A stretch of DNA of 64,000 bases from contig NZ_JARYGZ010000006.1 in the NCBI RefSeq assembly GCF_029906645.1, positions 1 to 64,000 of the forward strand, read 5' to 3'. Below are positions 44,081-53,350 of this stretch, piece by piece (the first letter of the stretch is position 1; each line of letters starts with the position of its first letter). Under the pieces are notes generated by a model. It did not search any database. It worked only from the letters and a program-made list of their open reading frames with translations, and was not told the origin of the DNA. The position numbers were made by a program, and so were the translations under genes. The stretch comes from Sphingomonas oryzagri (GTDB taxonomy: Bacteria > Pseudomonadota > Alphaproteobacteria > Sphingomonadales > Sphingomonadaceae).

Positions 44081-45586
44081 TCAGCCGACGTCGAACGCGG
44101 CGGTCAGCCGCTCGCCCGATCCGAACGGCCGTGTGCCGTGCCACATGGTCGAGGGGAACAGGACCAATTGCCCCGGACGTGGCGCGATGGTGCGATAGGG
44201 GGGAAGGCCGGTCCCCAATATTTCCTGCGGCTCGCCCAGCGTCAGGAAGCCCTCCTCGCTTCCGGCCGGGGCATCGGGCACGGCGACGTAGAAGGCGGAA
44301 CTCAGCCAGCCATAGGGATGGAGGTGGGAATCGTGGAATCCCCCGCCGGTCAGACGCACCGACCATGATCCGATAAAACGCGGGCGGCGGGGTATCCGCC
44401 CCAGCAGGGGATGCCCCTCGATCGGATCGGGCAACGACGCCACATAGTCGGCGATCGCCGTCTCGATCCGCGCGCGCAGCGCGCGAATCGGCGCATCCAT
44501 CCGCTGGAACAGCGGCCCGTCGGTCTGCGTGCCGCCACGCACCGACTGATCGAGCGGCTGCGCGCGGGCGAGATGGAGCGAGCGCAGGCACGTCGCCAGA
44601 CCATTGAGTTCCGCGGGCGAAAAGCCGAGATCGAATACCCGCACGAAGCGCGGCACATCCTCCAGCCAGCCGATCCGCGCGTCATTGGTCATCCGCATCG
44701 CGATCGACAGATAGGGCCATGCGTCGTTGACATCGGCGCGGGCGATCAGGCGCGGCGCCTGCGCGACTACGCGCTCCGGGCGGCCTTGCCGTACCTGATG
44801 CCGCAGCCAGTGGACCATAAGGGCGGTTTCGGCGAAGGGATCGATCCGCGCGAAGGCGGCATCGGCCGCCCCGGCATCGCCCAGTTCGGTCGACAACATC
44901 GCGGCGGCCGCGACGAGCGCCTGGCTTTCGCCGAAGCGCTGCCGCGCCTCTGCAAGCGTCCGTGCCTCCGCCCCATATTCGCGCGCACGGTGCTGGATCG
45001 CGATCTTCAGCTGCCACAACGCGAACTCGCCGGGCGTGCCCCCGATCGCCGCGTCGATCGCCGCGAGCTGGTCCGTGCGCCCCGCCGCCTGCCGCGCCCG
45101 CGCCAAGGCGGCATGTCCTTCGAGCCATACCGGGTTTTGCCGCAGAATATCGGCCAGCAGTGCGTCGGCCTCGCCGTCGCCCCCTTCCGCTGCGAGTGCG
45201 GCGGCATGACCCAGCGCGGTTGCCATGTCGAGCGGCGCCAGTCGTCGCGCCTCCTCGTGCAGCGCCGCTGCCGGCAGGCCGGCTTCCAGCGCGACATGCG
45301 CGCGCGCCTGGGCGAGCCGCGCGGTGACGGGTCCGGCCGCGGCGGCCTCGTCCAGAGCCGCGACGGCGCGATCCGTCTCGCCCAGCGTGCGGTACAGCAG
45401 CCCCCGCACGTGCAGCAGAGCCTGCGTCCGGGGGGCATGGCGCAGCGCCTGATCGACCAGGGCAAGACCGTCTTCCTCGCGCCGCTCGTCGATCGCGCGC
45501 ACCGCGACCGAAGCCACCGCCGCGACATTGCCGACATCACGCCGCGCGAGCGACAGCGCGGTCTCGAACGACGGAGCGCTCGCCAT
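44081..45586 (-). CDS. TPR protein with C-terminal 2OG-Fe(II) oxygenase domain
   Basis: A 501-residue protein. Residues about 1-280 form TPR-like helical repeats (MASAPSFETALSLARRDVGN onward, multiple A-x-A helix pairs). The C-terminal domain (about 330-501) resembles the putative 2OG-Fe(II) oxygenase family with HLHPYGWLSSAFYV (His421, His423), His483 in TMWHGTRPF and Arg493 in GERLTAAFDVG. Such TPR-fused oxygenases are thought to dock a protein substrate on the TPR part. It lies 12 bp downstream of the TPR/Asp-hydroxylase gene, so they are probably co-transcribed. Confidence 0.82.
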   Translation of the reverse strand: MASAPSFETALSLARRDVGNVAAVASVAVRAIDERREEDGLALVDQALRHAPRTQALLHVRGLLYRTLGETDRAVAALDEAAAAGPVTARLAQARAHVALEAGLPAAALHEEARRLAPLDMATALGHAAALAAEGGDGEADALLADILRQNPVWLEGHAALARARQAAGRTDQLAAIDAAIGGTPGEFALWQLKIAIQHRAREYGAEARTLAEARQRFGESQALVAAAAMLSTELGDAGAADAAFARIDPFAETALMVHWLRHQVRQGRPERVVAQAPRLIARADVNDAWPYLSIAMRMTNDARIGWLEDVPRFVRVFDLGFSPAELNGLATCLRSLHLARAQPLDQSVRGGTQTDGPLFQRMDAPIRALRARIETAIADYVASLPDPIEGHPLLGRIPRRPRFIGSWSVRLTGGGFHDSHLHPYGWLSSAFYVAVPDAPAGSEEGFLTLGEPQEILGTGLPPYRTIAPRPGQLVLFPSTMWHGTRPFGSGERLTAAFDVG

Positions 45587-45598
45587 CAGCCCTCGCCC

Positions 45599-46762
45599 TC
45601 AGAGCGGCGTGCCATGCTCGGTCTCTTCGGCTTCCATCATGCGCGTCACCGCCGCACGCTCGGCAGCGCTGAGCGCAGGATGCCAGACGTCGAAGATCAG
45701 CACCGCGCGCGGCTGGTCGCTGTCGTTCACCGCCTCGTGCTCGATCGTGTCGTCGAACACGAACGCCTCGCCCTCCACCCATTTCCGCTCCGTGGCGCCG
45801 ACCCGGTACAGACACCCCTCCGGCACGACGAGCGGCAGATGGCAGACGAGCCGCGTGTTGGCGATGCCGTGGTGCGGCGGGATCCGCGTGTGCGGCTTCA
45901 GCAGCGAGAACATCGCGTTGGGCGAGCGCCGGGCGATACGGGGCTGGGGGATCGGCGCCAGCGCCTCCATCGTGCGCGGGCAGCGATCGGCATTGGCGGC
46001 GACACGGACCCCGCTGTTGAGCAGGTGGAAGGCCGTCCAGTCCATCGAGTTGTTCAGTGCCGCCCACTGCCGCACCGGCACGTCCGCCGGATATTGGACA
46101 TAGGGTTCGGCCTGCGCCAGCCGATCCTCGAACAGCGCCTGGAACTCCGCGCGGATGGCATCGGTATGGGCTTCGAGAGCGGCCAGCCAGGGGAAGTCCG
46201 CGCGGTCATGGAATTCGCGCTCGGTGAGGCCAGGATAGAAATAATGGGTAGGGTCCGAACGATAGAGGGGCGTCCGGCGCAACGCGTTGCTGGCGAAGCG
46301 GTCGAGCCGCCGGCGCTCGTCCGGACTTGGTGCCGGCTCGCCGCTGTCGATCGCCCGCTGCCAGGTCGCCGCCATGCCGTCCCGGTAAGATGTCTGCATC
46401 GCCTCGGCATGGGCCAGGACCGCCTTAAGCGCAGGGGTCTCCACATCGCCCGACGGCCGCTGCGCCAGCGCGCGGACATAGGCGCGCGCCGCCTCGCCGG
46501 TCCGGCCCGCCGCCTCGAGCAGCCGGGCACGCGACAGCAGCGCCAGGAAATGCAGCGGCTCGACCCGCAGGGCCTGCCCCACCGCATCGAGCGCGGCGGT
46601 CATGTCGCCTGTCGCCCGGCTCATCGCGGACAGTTTGAGCCAGTTGTCGATCCGTTCGGGAGCAGCCCGTGTCGCGGCTTCGAGCAGCCGCCGGGCGGCC
46701 GGAATGTCGCCCGCCGCGGCGGCGCGATCCGCCTGGATTTCGAGGTCTTCGGTTTCGGTCAT
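45599..46762 (-). CDS. TPR protein with C-terminal aspartyl/asparaginyl beta-hydroxylase domain
   Basis: A 387-residue protein with about three TPR-like repeats in residues 5-105 and a near-complete Asp/Asn beta-hydroxylase domain in 190-365. The iron ligands are His297 (PPHHGIANTRLVCH) and His342 (FDDTIEHEAVN); Arg304 and Arg352 are placed for 2-oxoglutarate, and LIFDVWHP closes the domain. This matches the AspH family that hydroxylates Asp/Asn in proteins. It runs downstream of a TonB-dependent receptor gene, but a strong terminator lies between. The next gene, the TPR-oxygenase, follows after 12 bp. Confidence 0.88.
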   Translation of the reverse strand: MTETEDLEIQADRAAAAGDIPAARRLLEAATRAAPERIDNWLKLSAMSRATGDMTAALDAVGQALRVEPLHFLALLSRARLLEAAGRTGEAARAYVRALAQRPSGDVETPALKAVLAHAEAMQTSYRDGMAATWQRAIDSGEPAPSPDERRRLDRFASNALRRTPLYRSDPTHYFYPGLTEREFHDRADFPWLAALEAHTDAIRAEFQALFEDRLAQAEPYVQYPADVPVRQWAALNNSMDWTAFHLLNSGVRVAANADRCPRTMEALAPIPQPRIARRSPNAMFSLLKPHTRIPPHHGIANTRLVCHLPLVVPEGCLYRVGATERKWVEGEAFVFDDTIEHEAVNDSDQPRAVLIFDVWHPALSAAERAAVTRMMEAEETEHGTPL

Positions 46763-46804
46763 GTCGCCCGACCATGATCGATCGATGGGGACTTGGGAAC
46801 GCCC

Positions 46805-46838
46805 AAAAGAAAACGGCGGGCCTTTCGGCCCGCCGTCC
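46805..46838 (-). terminator. rho-independent terminator of the TonB-dependent receptor
   Basis: On the minus strand, ACGGCGGGCC (46836-46827) and GGCCCGCCGT (46822-46813) form a perfect 10-bp stem with a GAAA tetraloop, followed by TTTTCTTTT. It starts 26 bp after the receptor stop codon and ends that transcript before the TPR genes. Confidence 0.9.
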
Positions 46839-46861
46839 AGTTCTTGGGAATGTCAGCCCGA

Positions 46862-49800
46862 TCAGAGATCGAGCGTGATGCCCACGTACAGGTAACGACC
46901 CAGCGCGTCGTAAACCTGCGGGAAGGTGTTGCCGTTGCCGTAGACCGCCGGGAGCGAGTCCGTGCCGATCAGCGGCGGCGACTTGTCGAAGATGTTCTGC
47001 ACGCCAACCGTGAAGGTATACTTGTTGGCGATCGGCATCTGCGCGGTCAGATCGAAGTAGTTGTAGGCCTTGATCTTCGCGCTGCCGGGGCGGACCGACG
47101 CCGGAGCGTTGAGGTCCGGATCCGAGCTCAGATAGTCGATCTTCGTGTTGCCGATATAGCGCCAGCGGAGCGACAGGCTCGGGCCCGACGGCAGGGTCCA
47201 CGTCAGGCGGGCCGTGTGGCGCCACTTCGGCGACGGGGTGCCGCAGGTCACGCCATAGTAGCCGGCGCAGTTGTAGCTCACGCCACCGAACAGGGTGGTC
47301 TTGAGCGAGTCGAGCCAGGTGCCGTTCAGCTGGAAGCCGAGCGAACCCAGCTTGCCGATGTCCTGCGTGTACGACGCAGCGACGTCGATACCCTTGGTGC
47401 GCAGACCGCCGATGTTGACGTTGGTGTCGACCACGTAGCCGTTCGGCGAGAGCCACAGCGAACCGTTCGAGTCGCGATGGATCAGACCGCAGAAGGTCGA
47501 GTTCCCATCCATGCACTGGTTCAGGATGTTGTCGGCACCGTAGGTGGCGATGAGGTTCTTCACCTTGATGTCGAAGTAATCGACCGTCGCGGAGAAGCCA
47601 CGCAGGAAGCTCGGCGTGAACACCGCACCGAACGTCTTGGTGGTGGCGATTTCCGGCGTCAGATCCGGGTTGCCGCCCTGGAAGCCGTTATACTGGCTCG
47701 CCGGGTTGGCCTTGACCACCTCACCGACCGACAGACCCTGCGCCAAGCAGGCGGTGTCGGCAGCCGTGATGGTGAAGCCCGAGCACGGATCGGTCGCACC
47801 GTCGAGCGCCACGTTACGCGAGCCAAACAGCTCGGTGACGTTCGGCGCGCGAACCGCACGGTTGTAGCTGGCGCGCAGCTTGATGTCGCGGATCGGGGCC
47901 CAGGTCAGCTCGAACTTGTAGGTATCGGTGCTGAACGCGTTGCCGCCGCCGTACGGCGTGATGCTGCCGTCCGGGTTGAGCGAGTAGCCGGTGCCGTCGG
48001 TGTTGTACTTCGAGTGACGGTAACCCGCATCGAACACCAGCGACTGGAAGAACGGACGATCCTGGATCAGCGGGACCGAAAGTTCGCCGAAGACTTCCTT
48101 CGCCTTCAGGTAACCGCTGGCACCGAGGGTCGCGCCGCCCTGGCCGGCCAGATCACCCGTGGTGAATTCCTGGTCGGTGCTGAGGCTCAGCGTTTCCTTG
48201 CGGTACTCGGCGCCGAAGTTCAGCGCGATGCCCTCGTTGGCGAGCGGGCTGGTGAGGCCATATTCGCCGCCGAGGAAGGTGAAGTTGACGTTGGCGACCT
48301 GCTCGGTGTTCTGACCGCGCTCGAAGCCCGGCGTCGACAGGTAGTTGATCGCGTCCGCGCTCACACCGCCGCCGAAGATGTCGTAGGGAACGCACTGCGT
48401 GTCGGTGCCGTTGAGCACCGAGCGGCAGGTGCCCGAGGCATCCACGTCCAGCGAGTTGTTCAGCTTCTTGATCGAGAAGTCGTTATAGTAGGTCTCGGCA
48501 TAGACGGTGCGACCATACTGGTAGGACGCATCGTAGCTGAGGCCCTTGGCCAGGTCGCCCTTGGCGCCGATCACACCGCGGTAGGAGGTGTGCTGCAGGT
48601 CGTCCTGACGCGGGCCACCCTCGACGTTGCGACGCAGGATGGTGACGTTCGCCTCGTTGTACGAAACGCCGTTCGCATCGGTGAAGACGGTGGGCGTGCC
48701 GCTGATCACGCCGGTCGCGCTGACGCTCTGACCGACATAGTTGCCGTTCGTGCAGAGCGTCGCCTTCTCCTGAGCGGACAGGAACGCGTTGTCGCAGCTG
48801 ACGGAGGTGGTGTTGCCGAAGTCGCCCGACGCGCCGATCTGGGCGATCGTGCGATCGTCCATGAACATGAATTCCATGTACGGCTTGAAGGCGTCGCTCA
48901 CGTCATAGTGCGCGAAGAAGCCGGCGGTGTAGCGCTCGTCGGGGCGCTGGTAGTAGTTGGCCGGCGCGTAGTTGTAGAGCGAGTAGCCCGGAACCAGGCT
49001 GTTGCCAGACACCTGCAGGGTGCGGCCGTCGCCGGTCAGGAAGGTACCAGCCGCGCTCGTCGCCGAACCGCCGCAGGCATAGAGGCCGTTGGCCGCAACG
49101 GCCGACGCCTTGTTCGAGGTCAGGGCGCAGCTCGAATAGTCGCGCTTTGCCTGGGTGACCGCGTTGATCTTGCGGTAGCCGGCATAGGCCACGACGTGGC
49201 CGCGATTGTCGTCGAAGCCCGCACCGATGGTGGCGGTGACGTCGATCGTGCCGCCGTCGGCGGAGGTACCGCGCGGATAGCCGTAACCGAGAGCCGTGTT
49301 GGGATCGGTGACGCTCGAACCGGCGCGGTTGTCATGGTTGTAGAGGCTGTACTGGCCGTCGATCTTGAAGCCCGAGAAGTTCGTGTCCATCACGAAGTTC
49401 ACGACGCCGGCGACCGCGTCCGCACCGTACACCGCCGAGGCGCCGCCGGTCAGGACGTCGACGCGCTTGATCAGCGAGGACGGGATGAAGTTCAGATCGG
49501 TGAACGGCGTGCGGGGATCACCCGGAACCACGCGACGGCCGTTGACGAGCACCAGGGTGCGCTGCGGGCCGAGGTTGCGCAGATCGACGGTGGCGATACC
49601 CGACGCACCGTTCGAGATGCTGCCGCCCTGACCGGCGAACACCTGCGGCAGGCTGTTCAGCAGATCTTCGGTGCGGGTCGTGCCGGTGAGCTTGAAGTCC
49701 TTGGCGCCGACCACGGTGACCGGGCTGGCCGACTCGAGGTCCGGATGCGGAATGCGCGAACCGGTGACGACGATATCGCCGCCGCTGGCCGGGGCCGAGG

Positions 49801-49945
49801 TGTCGGCGGTGGTCGCCGCAGGCGCAACGCTGGGTGCAGGCGCGGCGGTCGCGGCGTCCTGCGCGAACGCCGGCGCGGCGAACGCCACGGTGCCCGCAAT
49901 GATCGTGGACGCCAGAAGGCGGTCCCTGATGAGCTTGCCGTTCAT
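46862..49945 (-). CDS. TonB-dependent outer-membrane receptor
   Basis: A 1027-residue outer-membrane transporter. A signal peptide (to AFA, about residue 28) and a Pro/Ala-rich stretch precede a TonB box-like GGDIVVTGSRI. The plug domain includes TEDLLNSLPQVFAGQ, LVLVNGRRVVPGD and DVLTGGASAVYGADAVAGVVNFV; a 22-strand barrel runs to GRYLYVGITLDL. It belongs to the large Oar/CirA-like receptors abundant in sphingomonads; the ligand is unknown. AGGGGAC precedes the ATG. A strong terminator follows. Its neighbours are hydroxylases and a sulfotransferase. Confidence 0.94.
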   Translation of the reverse strand: MNGKLIRDRLLASTIIAGTVAFAAPAFAQDAATAAPAPSVAPAATTADTSAPASGGDIVVTGSRIPHPDLESASPVTVVGAKDFKLTGTTRTEDLLNSLPQVFAGQGGSISNGASGIATVDLRNLGPQRTLVLVNGRRVVPGDPRTPFTDLNFIPSSLIKRVDVLTGGASAVYGADAVAGVVNFVMDTNFSGFKIDGQYSLYNHDNRAGSSVTDPNTALGYGYPRGTSADGGTIDVTATIGAGFDDNRGHVVAYAGYRKINAVTQAKRDYSSCALTSNKASAVAANGLYACGGSATSAAGTFLTGDGRTLQVSGNSLVPGYSLYNYAPANYYQRPDERYTAGFFAHYDVSDAFKPYMEFMFMDDRTIAQIGASGDFGNTTSVSCDNAFLSAQEKATLCTNGNYVGQSVSATGVISGTPTVFTDANGVSYNEANVTILRRNVEGGPRQDDLQHTSYRGVIGAKGDLAKGLSYDASYQYGRTVYAETYYNDFSIKKLNNSLDVDASGTCRSVLNGTDTQCVPYDIFGGGVSADAINYLSTPGFERGQNTEQVANVNFTFLGGEYGLTSPLANEGIALNFGAEYRKETLSLSTDQEFTTGDLAGQGGATLGASGYLKAKEVFGELSVPLIQDRPFFQSLVFDAGYRHSKYNTDGTGYSLNPDGSITPYGGGNAFSTDTYKFELTWAPIRDIKLRASYNRAVRAPNVTELFGSRNVALDGATDPCSGFTITAADTACLAQGLSVGEVVKANPASQYNGFQGGNPDLTPEIATTKTFGAVFTPSFLRGFSATVDYFDIKVKNLIATYGADNILNQCMDGNSTFCGLIHRDSNGSLWLSPNGYVVDTNVNIGGLRTKGIDVAASYTQDIGKLGSLGFQLNGTWLDSLKTTLFGGVSYNCAGYYGVTCGTPSPKWRHTARLTWTLPSGPSLSLRWRYIGNTKIDYLSSDPDLNAPASVRPGSAKIKAYNYFDLTAQMPIANKYTFTVGVQNIFDKSPPLIGTDSLPAVYGNGNTFPQVYDALGRYLYVGITLDL

Positions 49946-50195
49946 CTATGTATGTCCCCTTTGAGGCCGACCCTGGTCCTGACGGATGTCCCGCGCAGGT
50001 TCCTGGGCCGCTAGGGCCAGCTTGCTAACGGATGTACGGAACTCCGATCAATCTCGCGTGTGCAGTTGCAATACGAATGCGCAGCTATGTAGCAAAAAGG
50101 ACACAGATACGCGGCATGGCGACGCATTCGGAAACGAGCGCGCACGCCCCTTCCCTTCCCGGTGGCGATGCTCCTACAGAGGGCCATCCTGCTTC

Positions 50196-50756
50196 ATGAG
50201 GCGCCGCCCGATGCCCCGCATTTCCGCCCTGGCCCCGATCCTTTTCCTCCTGTCCGGAACGGCCGCACTCGCCGCAAAGGACGACGGCACGGCCAAGCGC
50301 GCGCCGCTGCTCCAGAAGGTGGTCGATTGCCGCGGCATCGCCGATTCGGCCCAGCGCCTCGCCTGCTACGACAGCACCGTGTCCGCGCTCGACAGCGCGG
50401 AGGCCAAGCATGACATCGCGGTGGTCAGCCGCGCCGAGGTGCAGCAGTCGCGTCAGGCGCTGTTCGGTTTCCGCCTGCCCAGCCTCGCCATCTTCGGCCA
50501 TGGCGACCCGCGCGAGCATGGCCAGGAGGATGAGCTCAAGGAGATCACCGCCAAGGTCACCGGCGTGACCCAGGGTTCCTACGGCATCTACATCGTCACG
50601 CTGGAGGGCGGCGCGGTCTGGCAGCAGAATGACAGCACGACGCTCGGCCGTCGCCCGCGGGTCGGCGATACCGCCACGGTGACGCGCGGCGCGCTCGGCA
50701 GCTACCGAATCGTTTTCAACGGCGGCCAGGGCTTCAAGGCGGTGCGGACCCAATAG
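50196..50756 (+). CDS. secreted hypothetical protein
   Basis: A 186-residue protein with a signal peptide (MRRRPMPRISALAPILFLLSGTAALAA) and two Cys in VVDCRGIADSAQRLACYDSTV, a conserved-looking pair in short periplasmic proteins. The C-terminal part (VTQGSYGIYIVTLEGGAVWQQNDST ... GDTATVTRGALGSYRI) looks like a small beta barrel. No family name recalled. It is divergent from the receptor gene and convergent with the M23 gene (2-bp gap). Confidence 0.75.
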   Translation: MRRRPMPRISALAPILFLLSGTAALAAKDDGTAKRAPLLQKVVDCRGIADSAQRLACYDSTVSALDSAEAKHDIAVVSRAEVQQSRQALFGFRLPSLAIFGHGDPREHGQEDELKEITAKVTGVTQGSYGIYIVTLEGGAVWQQNDSTTLGRRPRVGDTATVTRGALGSYRIVFNGGQGFKAVRTQ

Positions 50757-50758
50757 GG

Positions 50759-51673
50759 TCAGCCGCCGGTCATCGCCCCCGCCACCAGCTTGGGATCGAT
50801 CCGCTCGCCGCGCCAGGTGAGCGCCCAGTGAAGATGCGGGCCGGTGGCGCGGCCGGTCATTCCGCTCTCGCCGATCACCTGGCCCTGCTTCACCACGTCG
50901 CCGACCTTCACGTCGATGTGGCTCAGGTGGAGGAAGGCGCTGTCCAACCCCATGCCGTGCGCGACCATCAGCAGGTGCCCCTCGAGCGTGAAGGGGTCGC
51001 CGGTGGCGGCGAGGATCACGACGCCGTCGGCGGGCGCACGGACCGGCGTGCCGGTCGGGACGGCGACATCCTCGCCGCTGTGGTAGCTGCCCTTCTCGCC
51101 ATTGTAGACGCGCTGCGCCCCGAACGCGCCTGAGATACGACCGTTGACCGGCCAGACGAAGCGCTGCCGCCAGCCGTCGCTTTGTGTGACCGCCGCCTGC
51201 TGGCGCGCCGCCTTGATCTGGGCGAGCTCACCCTCGCGGATCTTCAGGAACTCCGCCTCGGGCTGCTGGTATTTCGGGATCGGCAGCGCCTCGATCCGGT
51301 ATGTGCCCGGAGCGATCGCCAGCGTGCGCGTCACGCCGTTGCCGTCCGGACGGCTGGCGACCAAAGTCGCGCTCGGGCCGTGATCGCGCCCGAAGGCGAT
51401 GAGGAATTTCCCGTCGCTCGCCAGCGGCACGTCGGCACCGTCGAGGGTAAGCGACACGGTGCCGCGCGGCGCGGTTCCGATCACCATGCCGCCCTGGCTC
51501 ATCGATCCGGTGAAGGCAAAGTCGGCGGACGCACTGGGCGAGGCCGGCAGCTGGACGTTCGGGCGCGGCGCGGGCGGCGGCTCGGCCGCTGCGGGCGGCG
51601 CTCCGTGCGGCGCCACACAACTGGTCAGCGCGAGCAGCACGGCCGCTCCGCCGGGCCAGCGCGGGCGCCTCAA
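50759..51673 (-). CDS. M23 family metallopeptidase, lipoprotein
   Basis: A 304-residue LytM-type peptidase. Lipobox LTSC gives Cys19. A Pro-rich linker and beta domain are followed by the M23 core with HSGEDVAVPTGTPVRAP and GPHLHWALTWRG, which hold the zinc ligands. It likely cuts peptidoglycan cross-bridges or regulates amidases. The start is TTG at 51673, overlapping the DUF2093 stop (TTGA). Confidence 0.9.
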   Translation of the reverse strand: MRRPRWPGGAAVLLALTSCVAPHGAPPAAAEPPPAPRPNVQLPASPSASADFAFTGSMSQGGMVIGTAPRGTVSLTLDGADVPLASDGKFLIAFGRDHGPSATLVASRPDGNGVTRTLAIAPGTYRIEALPIPKYQQPEAEFLKIREGELAQIKAARQQAAVTQSDGWRQRFVWPVNGRISGAFGAQRVYNGEKGSYHSGEDVAVPTGTPVRAPADGVVILAATGDPFTLEGHLLMVAHGMGLDSAFLHLSHIDVKVGDVVKQGQVIGESGMTGRATGPHLHWALTWRGERIDPKLVAGAMTGG

Positions 51674-51876
51674 AGGCCCAGCTCGGCCTTGGTGGAATAT
51701 TCAGCCGAGGCGTAAGGCTCCTGCCGCGCGACACTCCAATATTTGAGCTTGTCGAGCGGGATCGTCTGCCCCGACACCGCGCAGGTGACGTGATCGCCCG
51801 GCACCAGCACGCGGAAGCTGTTGGCGAGATAGCGCAGCCGCGCCTCGCGACCGCTTTGCGACATCAGCATGGCCAT
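51670..51876 (-). CDS. DUF2093 family protein
   Basis: A 68-residue small protein of the alphaproteobacterial DUF2093 family. The core LRYLANSFRVLVPGDHVTCAVSGQTIPLDKLKYWSVARQEPYAS matches well. Function unknown. It lies between xseA (19 bp upstream) and the M23 gene, overlapping the latter by 4 bp, so it is part of an xseA-DUF2093-M23 operon, a common order in alphaproteobacteria. Confidence 0.9.
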   Translation of the reverse strand: MAMLMSQSGREARLRYLANSFRVLVPGDHVTCAVSGQTIPLDKLKYWSVARQEPYASAEYSTKAELGL

Positions 51877-51895
51877 ATCCTTTCTTTGCCTCCCC

Positions 51896-53350
51896 TTACA
51901 GAAGGCGCGGCTGAAGGGAAGGGTTGGTCGGCGGCTTGGGCTTCGGGCGCGGCGGGGGTGGCGGTGCGTCGGTGGTCGCGACGTCGACGCGGCCGTCGGC
52001 GAAGACGAGGGTCATCGCACCAGCCTCACGCGCCTTCTCCGCGCTGGCGACGACATGCCCGTCCGCCTCGACGCGGGCATAGCCGCGCTGGAGGACGAGA
52101 TCGGGGTTGAGGCTGCGCGCCAGCCGCCACAGCGCCTCCAGCCGACGCTCGCCATCGGCGATGCGGCTCGTCACCAGAGTCGGACGCAGACCGACGCGAG
52201 CCAGCAGCGCACGATCACGATCCACGCGGGCGGCGAGCAGACGAGGGCGCAGCGCGCCCGAGGCGTGGGCGAGATCGCCGCGCGCCACCGCCAGCCGCTT
52301 CGACAGCGCGCGGGGCAGACGCTCGGAGAGATCGTCGAGCTTCTGCCGTTGTGGGCCGAGCAGAGTGTCCGGCGTCGGCATCCGCCGCGCGACCGATTCG
52401 AACCGCTCCCCCGCCCGCTCGCGATAGCGGCGCGCGCAGTTGGTCATCCGCCCGCCGAGCGCATCGAGATAGCCCGCCAGCTCGGCCCGCACCGGTACCG
52501 CCATCTCGGCGGCGGCGGTAGGGGTCGGGGCGCGGCGATCGGCGGCGAAGTCGCAGAGCGTGGTGTCGGTCTCGTGGCCCACCGCCGAGACAATCGGGAT
52601 CGAGCAACCGGCGACGGCGCGCACCACCACCTCCTCGTTGAAGGCCCACAGATCCTCGATCGATCCGCCGCCCCTCGCGACGATCACGAGGTCCGGCCTC
52701 GGCACCGGCCCGCCCACGGGGAGCGCCGAGAAGCCGTTGACGGCCGCCGCCACCTTCTCGGCCGCGCCGTCGCCCTGCACCGGCACGCCCCACACCAGCA
52801 CGCGGCTGGGGAAGCGATCGGCGAGGCGGTGGAGGATGTCGCGGATCACCGCACCCGTCGGCGAGGTCACCACGCCGATGGTGCGCGGCAGGAACGGCAG
52901 CGCCTTCTTCCGATCCTCGTCGAACAGCCCCTCGGCGGCGAGCGCGCGGCGACGCCTGTCGAGCAGCGCCATCAGCGCGCCCTGCCCGGCCAGCTCCATC
53001 CGGTCGATCACGATCTGGTATTTGGAACGCCCCGGATAGGTGGTGAGCTTGCCCGTGCAGATCACCTCGATCCCGTCCTCGGGGCGGAAGCGCAGGTTGG
53101 CGGCCTGCCCCTTCCACACCACGCCATCGATCACCGCCTTGTCGTCCTTGAGCGCGAGGTAGCAATGGCCCGAGACGTGCCGCTTCCACCCCGAAATCTC
53201 GCCGCGCACGCGGACATGGCCGAAGCGATCCTCCACCGTCCGCTTGAGCGCGCCCGACAGATCCGACACCGAGAGCGCGGGCGCGTTGTCGCCGGGCGCT
53301 TCGTTCGCTAGGAGCGCGGCTTCGTCATACGGAGCGAAGGGGTCGGCCAT
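51896..53350 (-). CDS. xseA: exodeoxyribonuclease VII large subunit
   Basis: A 484-residue nuclease subunit that degrades single-stranded DNA with XseB (not in the window). The N-terminal OB fold ([43 protein letters not shown]), the central catalytic domain ([34 protein letters not shown]) and a long helical tail are all present. The ATG at 53350 shares two bases with the start codon of the divergent purD (CATG), so its upstream signals lie inside purD. AGGA lies 6 nt before the start. Confidence 0.95.
   Translation of the reverse strand: MADPFAPYDEAALLANEAPGDNAPALSVSDLSGALKRTVEDRFGHVRVRGEISGWKRHVSGHCYLALKDDKAVIDGVVWKGQAANLRFRPEDGIEVICTGKLTTYPGRSKYQIVIDRMELAGQGALMALLDRRRRALAAEGLFDEDRKKALPFLPRTIGVVTSPTGAVIRDILHRLADRFPSRVLVWGVPVQGDGAAEKVAAAVNGFSALPVGGPVPRPDLVIVARGGGSIEDLWAFNEEVVVRAVAGCSIPIVSAVGHETDTTLCDFAADRRAPTPTAAAEMAVPVRAELAGYLDALGGRMTNCARRYRERAGERFESVARRMPTPDTLLGPQRQKLDDLSERLPRALSKRLAVARGDLAHASGALRPRLLAARVDRDRALLARVGLRPTLVTSRIADGERRLEALWRLARSLNPDLVLQRGYARVEADGHVVASAEKAREAGAMTLVFADGRVDVATTDAPPPPPRPKPKPPTNPSLQPRLL

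Noticed and set aside
44411-46777. 788-codon open frame antisense to the two TPR-oxygenase genes
   Set aside because: It spans both real genes and their gap, is arginine-rich and lacks recognisable domains.
46793-50014. 1073-codon open frame antisense to the TonB-dependent receptor
   Set aside because: The sense frame has a signal peptide, TonB box, plug and barrel motifs. The antisense translation is Arg/Val/Asp-rich without domains, a common by-product of high GC.
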